A DNA stretch of 64,000 nucleotides from Lachnospiraceae bacterium OF09-6 (GTDB lineage Bacteria > Bacillota > Clostridia > Lachnospirales > Lachnospiraceae). The translations under genes and the position numbers were made by a program. Positions within the stretch are counted from its first letter, which is position 1; each line of letters begins with the position of its first letter. Shown one piece after another: positions 18,516 through 26,937 of the stretch. Under the pieces are notes generated by a model. That model made no database searches. It saw only the letters and a list, made by a program, of their open reading frames with translations, and was not told the origin of the DNA. The stretch covers positions 1 to 64,000 of the forward strand of contig QUMM01000013.1 in assembly GCA_003435055.1 (NCBI GenBank), in the 5' to 3' direction.

Positions 18516-18544
18516 ATTATGGCAAGAAGCAGGCTGTTTTTCAA
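18516..18544 (-). promoter_or_regulatory. Promoter of the fdrA operon
   Basis: Minus-strand TTGAAA (18539-18544) and CATAAT (18516-18521) with a 17-base spacer, about 40 bases before the fdrA start. It is back to back with the plus-strand promoter at 18585-18613, so one regulator bound between them could control both. Confidence 0.65.
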
Positions 18545-18584
18545 TAGATTTTTAAATTAATTTTTGAATATCTGTGATGCATGA

Positions 18585-18613
18585 TTGAAATGAATCTCCT
18601 GTTATGCTAAGAT
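18585..18613 (+). promoter_or_regulatory. Promoter of the hydrolase-TSUP pair
   Basis: TTGAAA (18585-18590), 17-base spacer, TAAGAT (18608-18613). The spacer ends in TGC, which gives an extended -10. Divergent from the fdrA promoter; the two -35 boxes lie 40 bases apart. Confidence 0.65.
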
Positions 18614-18655
18614 CCAATGGGAACAATAATGGACTTAACACGAGGAGTTTAGATT

Positions 18656-19555
18656 ATGTATACTATGAATACGATTTCGATAAAGGGCAGATTCTGTGAG
18701 AAATCTGCCACGATATACAAGAACCCGGACGCAACCTCAAGAGCCTGTATTCTCTACTTTCACGGTGGCGGTCTGCTCTATGGATCTCGGTGTGATCTTC
18801 CGGAAGCACATCTGGAACAGTTCACATCTGAGGGTTTTCCGGTGATTGCCTTTGACTATCCACTGGCACCTGCCTGCGATGTGAAAGCGATCCTGCAGGA
18901 TGTGACAGATTCTGTAAATCTCTATCTGACTGAGCCAGATCTGTTCCAGATAACTGCGCCGGGGGCTGATCCCCTGCCTTATGTGCTCCTGGGGCGTTCC
19001 AGTGGCGCTTATCTGACGCTTCTGGCTGCTGCCAGCATGGGAAAACATGATTTTTCCATACCAGATGATATGCCTGTATTAAAAAAAGCACCTGTCGGCG
19101 TCCTCTCTTATTATGGATATGGTTTTCTAGAAGATCTCTGGTATGAAAATCCAAGTCACTATTACCAGACGCTTCCGACGGTGTCCGAAGCGATTCTGGA
19201 CTCTCTGCCATCTGAGCCACATACAGAAGGACCACTGGATACCCACTATTCTGCCTATGTTTATGCAAGGCAGTCCGGAAAATGGAAGTCTCTTTTCTAC
19301 CATGATCGGGAAAAATACTTTTTATTATACTATTCTCTGCGTCTGTGCAGCGAACTGCCATGTCCTGTTTTCTGCGCACACAGCACCGGAGATACCGATG
19401 TGCCATTTACAGAATTCCAGAAACTGACGGAAAAATATCACGCAAAGCGTTTTATTGCCTCCGGCAGTCAACACGACTTTGACCGGGACACCAGCAGTGC
19501 CCAGACAAAAGAACTGCTGAAAGAAACGATTATATTTTTACATACTCTGATATAA
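18656..19555 (+). CDS. Alpha/beta hydrolase (HSL-like)
   Basis: A 299-residue hydrolase. The oxyanion motif YFHGGGLLYGS (about residue 37), the nucleophile elbow LGRSSGAYL, an Asp in STGDTDVPF and a His in SGSQHDFD form a complete catalytic set. The HGGG type points to carboxylesterases and acetyl-hydrolases. No signal peptide, so cytoplasmic. It is divergent from the fdrA operon and 15 bases ahead of a TSUP transporter gene, so it may act on a ureide-related ester or amide, but the substrate cannot be read from the sequence. GAGGAG precedes the start. Confidence 0.88.
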   Translation: MYTMNTISIKGRFCEKSATIYKNPDATSRACILYFHGGGLLYGSRCDLPEAHLEQFTSEGFPVIAFDYPLAPACDVKAILQDVTDSVNLYLTEPDLFQITAPGADPLPYVLLGRSSGAYLTLLAAASMGKHDFSIPDDMPVLKKAPVGVLSYYGYGFLEDLWYENPSHYYQTLPTVSEAILDSLPSEPHTEGPLDTHYSAYVYARQSGKWKSLFYHDREKYFLLYYSLRLCSELPCPVFCAHSTGDTDVPFTEFQKLTEKYHAKRFIASGSQHDFDRDTSSAQTKELLKETIIFLHTLI

Positions 19556-19570
19556 GGACGGTATCCAGCC

Positions 19571-20320
19571 ATGAATTTCATTCCATTTTTGATTATCTGC
19601 CCGCTTACTTTTCTTGCCGGTCTGGTGGATTCTATTGCCGGAGGCGGCGGTCTGATTTCTCTTCCAGCCTTTTTGCTCGCAGGTCTTCCGCCTCACAACG
19701 CACTGGCCACAAATAAACTTTCTTCTTCCATTGGCACGACTGCATCCACTGTGCGCTACTGCAAACATGGATATTTCGACAGGCTGATTGCTATTCCTGG
19801 TATTCTCTGTGCATTAGCCGGTTCCACCTGTGGATCCCATCTGGTGCTGCTGACCAGTGATGTCATTCTGAAAAAAATCATGTTAGTGGTTCTTCCTGTC
19901 GTGGCTGTCTGTGTGCTGACTGACAAAAAGGAGATCCGGCACGATACTTCATTTTCCCTGAGAAAACGCATGGCAATTGTCTCTGTCTGTGCCTTTCTTA
20001 TCGGCATATATGATGGTTTCTATGGTCCCGGAACCGGCACTTTTCTTCTTCTTTCATTGACCAGACTCGCTCGCATGGACATACGAACTGCATCCGGAAA
20101 TGTAAAACTGATCAATTTATCTTCCAATATCGCCGCTCTGTTTACGTTTTTAAGCAACGGATATATTCTATATGCCCCAGGTCTCGCCGGTGCAGCATTC
20201 TGTCTTGCCGGACATTACATAGGCAGTGGTATGGTCATGAAAAACGGGACGAAAATTGTCCGTCCCATTATCATTGTTGTCTTGATTTTACTATTTATCA
20301 AAGTTATCTCCGGGAATTAA
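19571..20320 (+). CDS. TauE/SafE (TSUP) family anion permease
   Basis: A 249-residue membrane protein with about seven helices and the two TSUP half-motifs: LAGLVDSIAGGGGLISLPAF at the start and GIYDGFYGPGTGTFLLLS mid-protein, plus NKLSSSIGTTASTVRY. Family members carry sulfonates, sulfite or other small organic anions, often outward. It is co-transcribed with the hydrolase, inside the ureide island, so an organic-anion exporter or importer for that pathway is a fair inference. Confidence 0.88.
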   Translation: MNFIPFLIICPLTFLAGLVDSIAGGGGLISLPAFLLAGLPPHNALATNKLSSSIGTTASTVRYCKHGYFDRLIAIPGILCALAGSTCGSHLVLLTSDVILKKIMLVVLPVVAVCVLTDKKEIRHDTSFSLRKRMAIVSVCAFLIGIYDGFYGPGTGTFLLLSLTRLARMDIRTASGNVKLINLSSNIAALFTFLSNGYILYAPGLAGAAFCLAGHYIGSGMVMKNGTKIVRPIIIVVLILLFIKVISGN

Positions 20321-20339
20321 ATCTGCCCGGAGATTTTTA
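20306..20339 (+). terminator. Intrinsic terminator of the TSUP gene
   Basis: A perfect nine-base stem, atctccggg/cccggagat, then TTTTT. The stop codon (20318-20320) lies in the loop. Confidence 0.85.
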
Positions 20340-20359
20340 CACTTTCCATAGACCCCGGG

Positions 20360-20405
20360 AAGCCGGAAAACTCCGTCCCCAATGGCTTACGTCCCCAATG
20401 GCTCA
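20360..20405 (-). repeat. Stop-linked dispersed motif, copies B1 and B2 in tandem
   Basis: Minus strand: TGAGCCATTGGGGACG, where TGA is the allantoate amidohydrolase stop, directly followed by TAAGCCATTGGGGACGGAGT and TTTCCGGCTT. The second copy ends in GGCTT, which can pair with its own AAGCC. Further left lies CCGGGGTCTATGG (about 20346-20358), shared with the 63-bp repeats at 34.4 kb. Confidence 0.6.
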
Positions 20406-21634
20406 GATTTTCTGGATCAGCTCATATAATACCTGTACTGCCTTGGAGAATGCCTCATATTCGGTGTGTTCTACCGGGCAGTGACTTCTTCCTTCTTTAC
20501 TTGGCACAAAAATCATGACCGTATCGATAGACTGTCCGATGGCCAGTGCATCATGTCCGGCACCACTTGGCATTCTCTTATAGGAATACCCCAGATCCTT
20601 GCAGCTTCCTTCCATGATATCCAGCATAGGTGCACTTAACTGTACCGGTGTAATCGTCAGCTTACGGTCTACGCTATAGGTAGCCCCTGTTGCCTGTGTC
20701 TCTTTGTCCAGCTCAGCCATGATCTGAGATGCGATCTTGTCGATGATCTCATTTTCTGTGGAACGGATATCTATGCTGAAATCTACCGACTGCGCCACTA
20801 CATTCATAGCACTGGGTGTTACCTTCATATAGCCTACGGTAGCGACTGTACCAGGCTTTTCTGCTCTTGCCATATCACCAATCTTGCTGATGACTTTCGT
20901 TGCGATATCTACTGCATCCTGACGCATATCCATCGGGGTAGTTCCTGCATGATCGGAACGTCCGTTTACCGTGATCATGTATCTCTGAATTCCAACGATA
21001 CAGTCTACCAGCCCCAGTTCAATTCCTGTTGCGTCCAGAACCGGTCCCTGCTCGATATGAAGTTCAATAAAATGTCCAATCGATCCCTCCGGCCATGCCG
21101 CATTAACCAGTTCTTCCGGAACCAGTCCATAAGACTTCATGGAATCATATACAGAAATATCGTCTTTATCGGTAAAATGTTTACATTCTTCTATGGTCAT
21201 CTGGCCCAGCATACACTTGGAGCCAAAGTATCCGGTTCCAAAACGACAACCCTCTTCGTCCATAAATGCAGCTATCACAAAATCACATTCCAGATTCTTG
21301 CCTTCTTCATGAAGGAGTCTTGCCAGTTCTACTGCACAGATCACGCCGGCGATTCCGTCATAATTCCTCCATTGTATACGGAATCATAATGAGAACCAGC
21401 CATGATACATGGCAGACTTCTGTCTTTTCCCGGAAGTACACCAAATACATTTCCCACGCAGTCCTCTCTTACTTCCAGACCTGCTTCCTTCATGATTTTT
21501 TTCAGGTATTCTGCTGCATCTCTGGTCTCTCTGGTAAATGGCATTCTGGTGCAGCCATTTCCAGGTGTTGCAGTAAATGTTTTCAGGAAATCCAGGTCAT
21601 CTGCGATCTCTGTTGTTATTTTCTTTAAATCCAT
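20403..21634 (-). CDS. allC: Allantoate amidohydrolase (one frameshift)
   Basis: An M20-family metal hydrolase of about 410 residues, matching AllC length. One base is missing near 21365; adding A turns YNGGI into YNGGNYDGIAGVICAVELARLL and joins the two segments. Metal ligands fall in MAGSHYDS, FMDEEGCRFGTGYFGS, FIELHIEQGPVLDATG and SKEGRSHCPVEH; the substrate/dimer motif is GRSDHAGTTPMDMRQDA. It converts allantoate to ureidoglycine, ammonia and CO2. N-carbamoyl-amino acid hydrolase is the sequence alternative; the neighbours favour allantoate. It follows the symporter gene by 70 bases. Confidence 0.87.
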
Positions 21635-21704
21635 GTGCTTTCTCCTTATTATTCAGCGAAAGCAAATCTACATTGCCTATAGATTTGCTTTGCCATAATC
21701 TCTC

Positions 21705-22946
21705 TTATTGATTTTCGTAAGAAACTTTCTTCTTCTCATCGTATACATCTTTATCAAAGACACCACATACCTTTGATACGATCATACCAACCATAACGTC
21801 CACATCTACGTTCATCAATGTACGGAACATACCGGAGAACCAGTCGATACCGATCAGAATAGCGACTGCTTCTGTAGGCAGTCCCATAGTTGCTGCAAAA
21901 AATGTATAAGTAACTACCATTCCACCAGGAACTACGATCGTTCCCATGCACACCAGGCAGGCCAGAAGAATGGTCATGGCAAACTGTCCCATAGTGAAAG
22001 TCATGCCGGTCGCCTGGCTCATAAAGAGCATAGCCAGTACATAACACTGCACTGCGCCACAACTGTTCATAGACATGGTGATCGGTCCTACAAAATCTGA
22101 CACCTTACGATCTACACCAAACTTGGTTACCATATCTTCCATCTTGGTTGGAAGGCAGATTGCAGATGATGTGGTAGTGACCGCCATCATAGACATCTTA
22201 GAGTATTTCTTTGGCATTTTTGCAGGGCTGACACCACAGAATGCTGCGGTAAACGGTCCGTAGATCAGGAACTGGATCACATCACCAATCAGCAGACACC
22301 CCAGGAACTTTAACATAGGAAGGACAACTGTAAATCCTGTACCACCAGCCACATCCGCCAGCAGACAGAAGATACCGATTGGTGCAAGGTTCATAACAAT
22401 CTTGATGATGTTCATGATGACACCATTAATCGCTTTGATCAGATCCATCACAATATCATTACCGCTTGTTCTGCCATAAGATCCGGCACATACACCGAAG
22501 AAAATAGAGAACAGAATACAAGGCACCATGTCACCATTCGCCATAGCACTGAAAATGTTCGTTGGCACAAAGTTGGTCAATGTCTCCGTAATGCTGGCAG
22601 ATGCCACTTCCACGGCAGCAGCTTCTGTACCGATGGTTACACCTACACCTGGTTTAACAATCAGTCCAAGAGCAAGTCCTAAGCCTGCGGAAATCATAGT
22701 AAATACAATAATACAGATAAAAGTTACCAGCCCCATCTTACCGGCGCCTTTTCCTTCAATTCCCCCAATCGCAGCTGCTACCGATGTCATAACCAGACAT
22801 ACGACAGACATCTGAATCAGACGGATAAAAATGGTACCAATAAATTTCAGATTAGATGCCCACGGCCCTACGATAGAACCAAATATGATTCCAGCCAGTG
22901 TAGCAATGATAATCCATGTTGTAAGTGACAGTTTCTTCGTCTTCAT
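21705..22946 (-). CDS. Dicarboxylate/amino acid:cation symporter
   Basis: A 413-residue protein of the DAACS (GltP/DctA) family: multiple membrane helices, IRLIQMSVVCLVMTSVAAAI early and the hairpin and transport-core stretches TTTSSAICLPTKMEDM and GPITMSMNSCGAVQCYVLAM. These carriers import glutamate, aspartate or dicarboxylates with sodium or protons. Being the first gene of the operon with allC, it may instead carry allantoate or a related ureide acid. GGAGGAGAG lies before the start. Confidence 0.92.
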   Translation of the reverse strand: MKTKKLSLTTWIIIATLAGIIFGSIVGPWASNLKFIGTIFIRLIQMSVVCLVMTSVAAAIGGIEGKGAGKMGLVTFICIIVFTMISAGLGLALGLIVKPGVGVTIGTEAAAVEVASASITETLTNFVPTNIFSAMANGDMVPCILFSIFFGVCAGSYGRTSGNDIVMDLIKAINGVIMNIIKIVMNLAPIGIFCLLADVAGGTGFTVVLPMLKFLGCLLIGDVIQFLIYGPFTAAFCGVSPAKMPKKYSKMSMMAVTTTSSAICLPTKMEDMVTKFGVDRKVSDFVGPITMSMNSCGAVQCYVLAMLFMSQATGMTFTMGQFAMTILLACLVCMGTIVVPGGMVVTYTFFAATMGLPTEAVAILIGIDWFSGMFRTLMNVDVDVMVGMIVSKVCGVFDKDVYDEKKKVSYENQ

Positions 22947-23202
22947 ATTCTCTCCTCCTGCTTGTGTTACACATTACACTATATCATTACAGGTTCCAGG
23001 GTCATGTACTCATCTCTGTGCAGGCACAGATGTGTACCGGCTTTTGTCCACTGTAATTATACATAAAAAAATAGTAACCTCCGGTTCTCACCCTGCAGAA
23101 ATGGTGTTCTCATTTCTGCTGTGCTGTCCAGGTCTTCTTCGTCCCGCCAGACACGTTTGTTGAAATCTTCAGTTACCTTTTTGTGTTCCATGTGTTTTTC
23201 TA
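22947..23202 (-). promoter_or_regulatory. Long 5' leader of the symporter-allC mRNA
   Basis: The promoter at 23209-23237 puts the transcript start near 23202, so about 255 bases precede the symporter start. The leader holds a nine-base perfect hairpin GCAGAAATG/CATTTCTGC (23095-23103 with 23111-23119) and a run of seven Ts about 25 bases further on. I do not recognise a known riboswitch class. Confidence 0.45.
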
Positions 23203-23208
23203 ATGGAC

Positions 23209-23237
23209 ATTATATAATAAAAATTTTATAAAAACAA
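23209..23237 (-). promoter_or_regulatory. Promoter of symporter-allC
   Basis: Minus-strand TTGTTT (23232-23237), 17-base spacer, perfect TATAAT (23209-23214). The rest of the 22947-23451 gap is AT-rich and holds no gene. Confidence 0.65.
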
Positions 23238-23351
23238 CCAGAATTTAATCGTTATTTATTTATCAAAATATTGAGTTTTCCTTTATTTATGCAAGCTGTC
23301 AGATTTATAAATTAATCAGTCCAGTAAAATTCATTAAAATTGGAATTTTTC

Positions 23352-23380
23352 TTTCCATCCTTCCCCCTGTCTGCTATGAT
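23352..23380 (+). promoter_or_regulatory. Probable promoter of allH
   Basis: TTTCCA (23352-23357), 17-base spacer, TATGAT (23375-23380). The -35 box is weak. The allH start is 72 bases downstream. Confidence 0.45.
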
Positions 23381-23451
23381 AGAAGTCAGGACTGGCTTCT
23401 TTCTTTTACAGCAGAATCCAGATTTTTATTTCAGACAGGCAGGACAACACT

Positions 23452-24330
23452 ATGCAACTCAGGATCTTACAGGCCTCCACTTTTGCACTTGACAATTTTA
23501 AAAAAGCCTCTGTGCCCACCGTTCACTCGGTTTATCACAAAGCCGTAAATCTGAGAACCGGCGATCAGATGCTGACACTTCAGCCAAGGGCTTCCGTCCT
23601 TTCCCCTGTCAGTCTGATTACCGATTATACGGAAGAGATGCTGGCTGACCTCACTTTTATGATCGGCCAACAGCTGACTTTCCATCTAAATACCAGTCAT
23701 ACCTGCTGCCAGGATCTGTTTTTACCTCTTTCTGGCTCAGAAACAATGCAGTCTTCTTTGCATCTCTCCGGACTGGATACCAAAATCCGTGAGGCTATTG
23801 CCATGGCAGGTTCTTCCCCGCTTCCAGCTCATATGCGTGGAATGGAACTGATCCTGAATCAGCCAGAGTTACTCGAAAACTCCCTCTATATGCGCGCTGC
23901 CAGTCAGTATCTGACACAGTTTATCCAGATTCTCCGGACATCTGAGGACTTTTACAAAATGGCCGACTGCCTGTGTCATCTGATTGGGCTGGGGATTGGT
24001 CTGACTCCAAGCGGTGATGACTTTCTATGCGGTTTTCTTGCCGGGCTGAGATTGTCCGATGGAAGTTCTGTATTTCTGCCATTTCTGGAGCAGCATATTC
24101 TGCATACCCTGGATCGCACCAACGAAATCAGTGCTACATTTTTACGCTGTGCAGTGCTTGGACAATTCAGTGCTCCAGTGCATCTCCTTACTGATCCTGA
24201 TGTAACAGCCAGACAGATCTATCTGGCCTTTTCCAGCATCGGTCATTCTTCCGGTATCGATACACTGTGTGGAATTTATATCGCATTCACTTCCTCCATT
24301 TTTGCAGACAAACATCCAAAAAAATCTTGA
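23452..24330 (+). CDS. allH: DUF2877 protein, oxamate carbamoyltransferase subunit (AllH/YlbF)
   Basis: A 292-residue DUF2877 protein. The signature GLGIGLTPSGDDFLCGFLAG is at about residue 178, followed by a helical C-terminus with IGHSSGIDTLCGI. E. coli YlbF (AllH) is the third component needed with FdrA and YlbE for oxamate carbamoyltransferase. Here it stands apart from the other two, on the opposite strand at the far end of the island, next to the symporter-allC operon. Its stop codon overlaps the -35 box of the marR promoter. Confidence 0.87.
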   Translation: MQLRILQASTFALDNFKKASVPTVHSVYHKAVNLRTGDQMLTLQPRASVLSPVSLITDYTEEMLADLTFMIGQQLTFHLNTSHTCCQDLFLPLSGSETMQSSLHLSGLDTKIREAIAMAGSSPLPAHMRGMELILNQPELLENSLYMRAASQYLTQFIQILRTSEDFYKMADCLCHLIGLGIGLTPSGDDFLCGFLAGLRLSDGSSVFLPFLEQHILHTLDRTNEISATFLRCAVLGQFSAPVHLLTDPDVTARQIYLAFSSIGHSSGIDTLCGIYIAFTSSIFADKHPKKS

Positions 24331-24371
24331 CATTCTATTTTTTCCTTCATATAATTACCATTGTTAATTAT
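24327..24371 (+). promoter_or_regulatory. Consensus promoter and inverted-repeat operator of marR-MATE
   Basis: Perfect TTGACA (24327-24332), 17-base spacer, perfect TATAAT (24350-24355). A perfect inverted repeat, ATAATTA-N7-TAATTAT (24351-24371), covers the -10 box and the start point, the place where MarR proteins repress their own operons. The -35 overlaps the allH stop codon. Confidence 0.8.
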
Positions 24372-24410
24372 CTGTGATAACTATGTGGTGTGTATAAAAG
24401 GAGGCCAATT

Positions 24411-24863
24411 ATGACAATTGAATTATTAAAGCGCATGATGGACGCCTGTTATCAGGCTAAACGTACCCGCGATATGCTCCCACCTCTGCCAGAGGGTGTA
24501 ACTTCTTCTTATATTCAGTATCTGGATATTATCGAAGCTATGCAGAATGAGGGACTTCAGGCGAAAATCTCAGACATCAGTGACCGTTTATCCCTGCCAA
24601 GACCGGGTGTCACCAGAACCGTAAAAGAAATGGAACAAAAGGGCTATCTGAAGAAAACAGTTTCCCCGGAAGATGGCAGGGTCACCTACCTTACTCTGAC
24701 GGAAACCGGACAGATGCTTTCTGAAAAATATAACCAGCAGATTTTTTCCACTCTTGCCTCTTATATGGAAGGATTTTCTGAGGAAGATGCAGAATGCATG
24801 ATCCGCACCATAGATCAGTTCTACCATATTATGTGTGAAAGGAGAATGCATCTTGAAAAGTGA
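24411..24863 (+). CDS. MarR-family transcriptional regulator
   Basis: About 150 residues, start at MTIELLK (24411) because AAGGAGG lies eight bases upstream. A winged helix spans about residues 45-105: AKISDISDRLSLPRPGVTRT as recognition region, then VKEMEQKGYLKKTVSPEDGR and VTYLTLTETG as wing. It overlaps the MATE gene, so it almost certainly represses the efflux pump through the palindrome at 24351-24371 and lets go when a drug-like ligand binds. Confidence 0.93.
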   Translation: MTIELLKRMMDACYQAKRTRDMLPPLPEGVTSSYIQYLDIIEAMQNEGLQAKISDISDRLSLPRPGVTRTVKEMEQKGYLKKTVSPEDGRVTYLTLTETGQMLSEKYNQQIFSTLASYMEGFSEEDAECMIRTIDQFYHIMCERRMHLEK

Positions 24864-26202
24864 AAGAAATGATTTTACACAGGGCAGTATTCTAAGGAAA
24901 CTGTCCCTCTTTATGCTCCCGATTCTGGGAGCGCTGGTACTACAGGCCGCTTACGGTGCGGTAGACCTTCTCGTGGTAGGAAGATTCGGTTCCACCTCCG
25001 GACTTTCTGCCGTATCCACCGGAAGCCAGGTACTGAATCTGGTAACCTTTGTGGTGACTCAGTTTGCCATGGGGATTACCGTACTCATTGCCCGTTATCT
25101 GGGTGAAAAGAAACCGGAACAGATCGGTTCTGTTATCGGTGGTTCTGTCGTAGTATTTGCCCTGTTTTCTGTCGGACTGTTTATTCTGATGGTCTTTTTC
25201 GCCCGTCCGATCTCCATCCTGATGCAGGCTCCTGCGGAAGCACTGGATCTGACCACCAGCTATGTGCGTATCTGTGGAGGTGGTATCTTTTTCATCGTAG
25301 CTTACAATCTGCTGGCTGCGATCTTCCGTGGTCTGGGTGACAGCAAATCACCATTACTTTTTGTTCTTGTGGCCTGTATTGTAAATATCTTTGGTGACCT
25401 GATTCTGGTAGCCGGACTACACATGGACGCATCAGGCGCTGCCATCGCTACTGTCTGCGCTCAGGCCATCAGTGTCAGCTGTGCCATCGTGATCTTACTC
25501 AAAAAACATCTTCCATTCAAAATTCAGAGATCCGACTTCCGCCTGAACAGCCAGTGCCAGAAGGTCTTAGGCATCGGACTGCCGCTGGCGCTTCAGGAAT
25601 TTCTGACCCAGATCTCTTTCCTTGCTCTGTGCGCCTTTATCAACCGCCTTGGTCTGGAAGCATCATCCGGTTACGGAGTTGCATGCAAAATTGTCAATTT
25701 CGCCATGCTGATTCCAAGCTCTCTGATGCAGTCTATGGCTTCCTTCGTTTCACAGAATGTGGGTGCCAATAATCCGAAACGTGCCAGAAAGACTATGTTC
25801 ACCGGTATCGGACTTGGATTATTCTTCGGATGTATCGTCTTTATACTTGTGATATTCAAAGGCAATCTGCTGGCCGCACTGTTCACTTCCGATGCAGCTG
25901 TTATTCAAAATGGATTTGCTTATCTGGAGGGATTCGCACCAGAGACACTGGCCACCGCAGTTCTGTTCAGTATGGTGGGATATTTTAATGGAAACGATCA
26001 AACACTCTGGGTGATGATCCAGGGACTGATTCAGACACTGCTGGTCAGACTTCCAATGTCTTACTACATGAGCATCCAGCCAAATGCCAGCCTGACCAAA
26101 ATCGGTCTGGCAGCACCTGCCTCCACCGCTGTAGGAATTGTGCTAAATGTATTGTTCTTTTTTTATTTTACAAAAAAACAGAGAAAGAACAATTCCTTAT
26201 AA
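24853..26202 (+). CDS. MATE-family multidrug efflux transporter
   Basis: About 449 residues and 12 helices in two related halves (LSLFMLPILGALVLQAAYGA in the first, KVLGIGLPLALQEFLTQISF in the second). A TTG start at 24853 (LKSERNDF) is favoured: AAAGGAG lies eight bases before it, while the GTG at 24835 has no ribosome site. It overlaps the marR stop by 11 bases. MATE pumps expel cationic drugs in exchange for sodium or protons. Confidence 0.92.
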   Translation: MKSERNDFTQGSILRKLSLFMLPILGALVLQAAYGAVDLLVVGRFGSTSGLSAVSTGSQVLNLVTFVVTQFAMGITVLIARYLGEKKPEQIGSVIGGSVVVFALFSVGLFILMVFFARPISILMQAPAEALDLTTSYVRICGGGIFFIVAYNLLAAIFRGLGDSKSPLLFVLVACIVNIFGDLILVAGLHMDASGAAIATVCAQAISVSCAIVILLKKHLPFKIQRSDFRLNSQCQKVLGIGLPLALQEFLTQISFLALCAFINRLGLEASSGYGVACKIVNFAMLIPSSLMQSMASFVSQNVGANNPKRARKTMFTGIGLGLFFGCIVFILVIFKGNLLAALFTSDAAVIQNGFAYLEGFAPETLATAVLFSMVGYFNGNDQTLWVMIQGLIQTLLVRLPMSYYMSIQPNASLTKIGLAAPASTAVGIVLNVLFFFYFTKKQRKNNSL

Positions 26203-26203
26203 A

Positions 26204-26243
26204 AGCAGAGGTCATCGGATATTACCGATGGCCTTTTATCTGC
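26204..26243. terminator. Two-way terminator between MATE and response regulator
   Basis: Stem ggtcatcgg/ccgatggcc, extended by gcaga/tctgc, followed by TTTTATC. It lies between two convergent genes. The T-run is short. Confidence 0.65.
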
Positions 26244-26247
26244 TCTG

Positions 26248-26937
26248 TTATACTTTAAACCGATATCCAACCCCCCAGATTGTCTCTATATACTGTGGCT
26301 TGGCTGTGTCAAATTCGATCTTTTCACGAATCTTCTTGATATGCACCGTAACCGTTGCAATGTCTCCGATGGACTCCATATCCCAAATCTCACGGAACAG
26401 TTCTTCCTTGGTATATACATGATTCGGGTTCTCTGCAAGGAAGGTCAGCAGGTCGAATTCCTTCGTTGTAAAGTTCTTTTCTTCCCCGTTGATCCAGACT
26501 CTTCTGGCAGTCTTATCAATCTTAATTCCACGAATCTCTACGATATCATTCTCCTTCACATTGGAATTCACCAGACGTTCATAACGGGCCAGATGAGCTT
26601 TTACTCTGGCTACCAGTTCACTTGGGCTGAATGGCTTTGTCATATAGTCATCCGCACCCATGCCAAGGCCACGAATCTTATCAATATCATCCTTCTTGGC
26701 CGATACCATGAGGATCGGAATATTCTTTTCTTCTCTGACCTTTTTACAGATCTCAAATCCGTCCACGCCAGGAAGCATCAGATCCAGAATCAACAGATCG
26801 TATTTCTCAGCAAGGACTCTTTCCAGTCCCGCCTTTCCATCTTTCTCTGTCTCAACCTCAAAACCGCTGAGTTCCAGATAGTCTTTCTCCAGTTCTGCAA
26901 TACTTTCTTCATCTTCTACAATTAAAATCTTACTCAT
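26248..26937 (-). CDS. OmpR-family response regulator
   Basis: A 229-residue protein with a receiver (MSKILIVEDEESIAELEKDY, phosphoacceptor in LLILDLMLPGVDG, Lys in DDYMTKPFSPSE) and a C-terminal winged helix (FLAENPNHVYTKEELFREIW, TVTVHIKKIREKI, TIWGVGYRFKV). Its start overlaps the kinase stop by one base, so the kinase is translated first. No target genes are adjacent. Confidence 0.94.
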   Translation of the reverse strand: MSKILIVEDEESIAELEKDYLELSGFEVETEKDGKAGLERVLAEKYDLLILDLMLPGVDGFEICKKVREEKNIPILMVSAKKDDIDKIRGLGMGADDYMTKPFSPSELVARVKAHLARYERLVNSNVKENDIVEIRGIKIDKTARRVWINGEEKNFTTKEFDLLTFLAENPNHVYTKEELFREIWDMESIGDIATVTVHIKKIREKIEFDTAKPQYIETIWGVGYRFKV

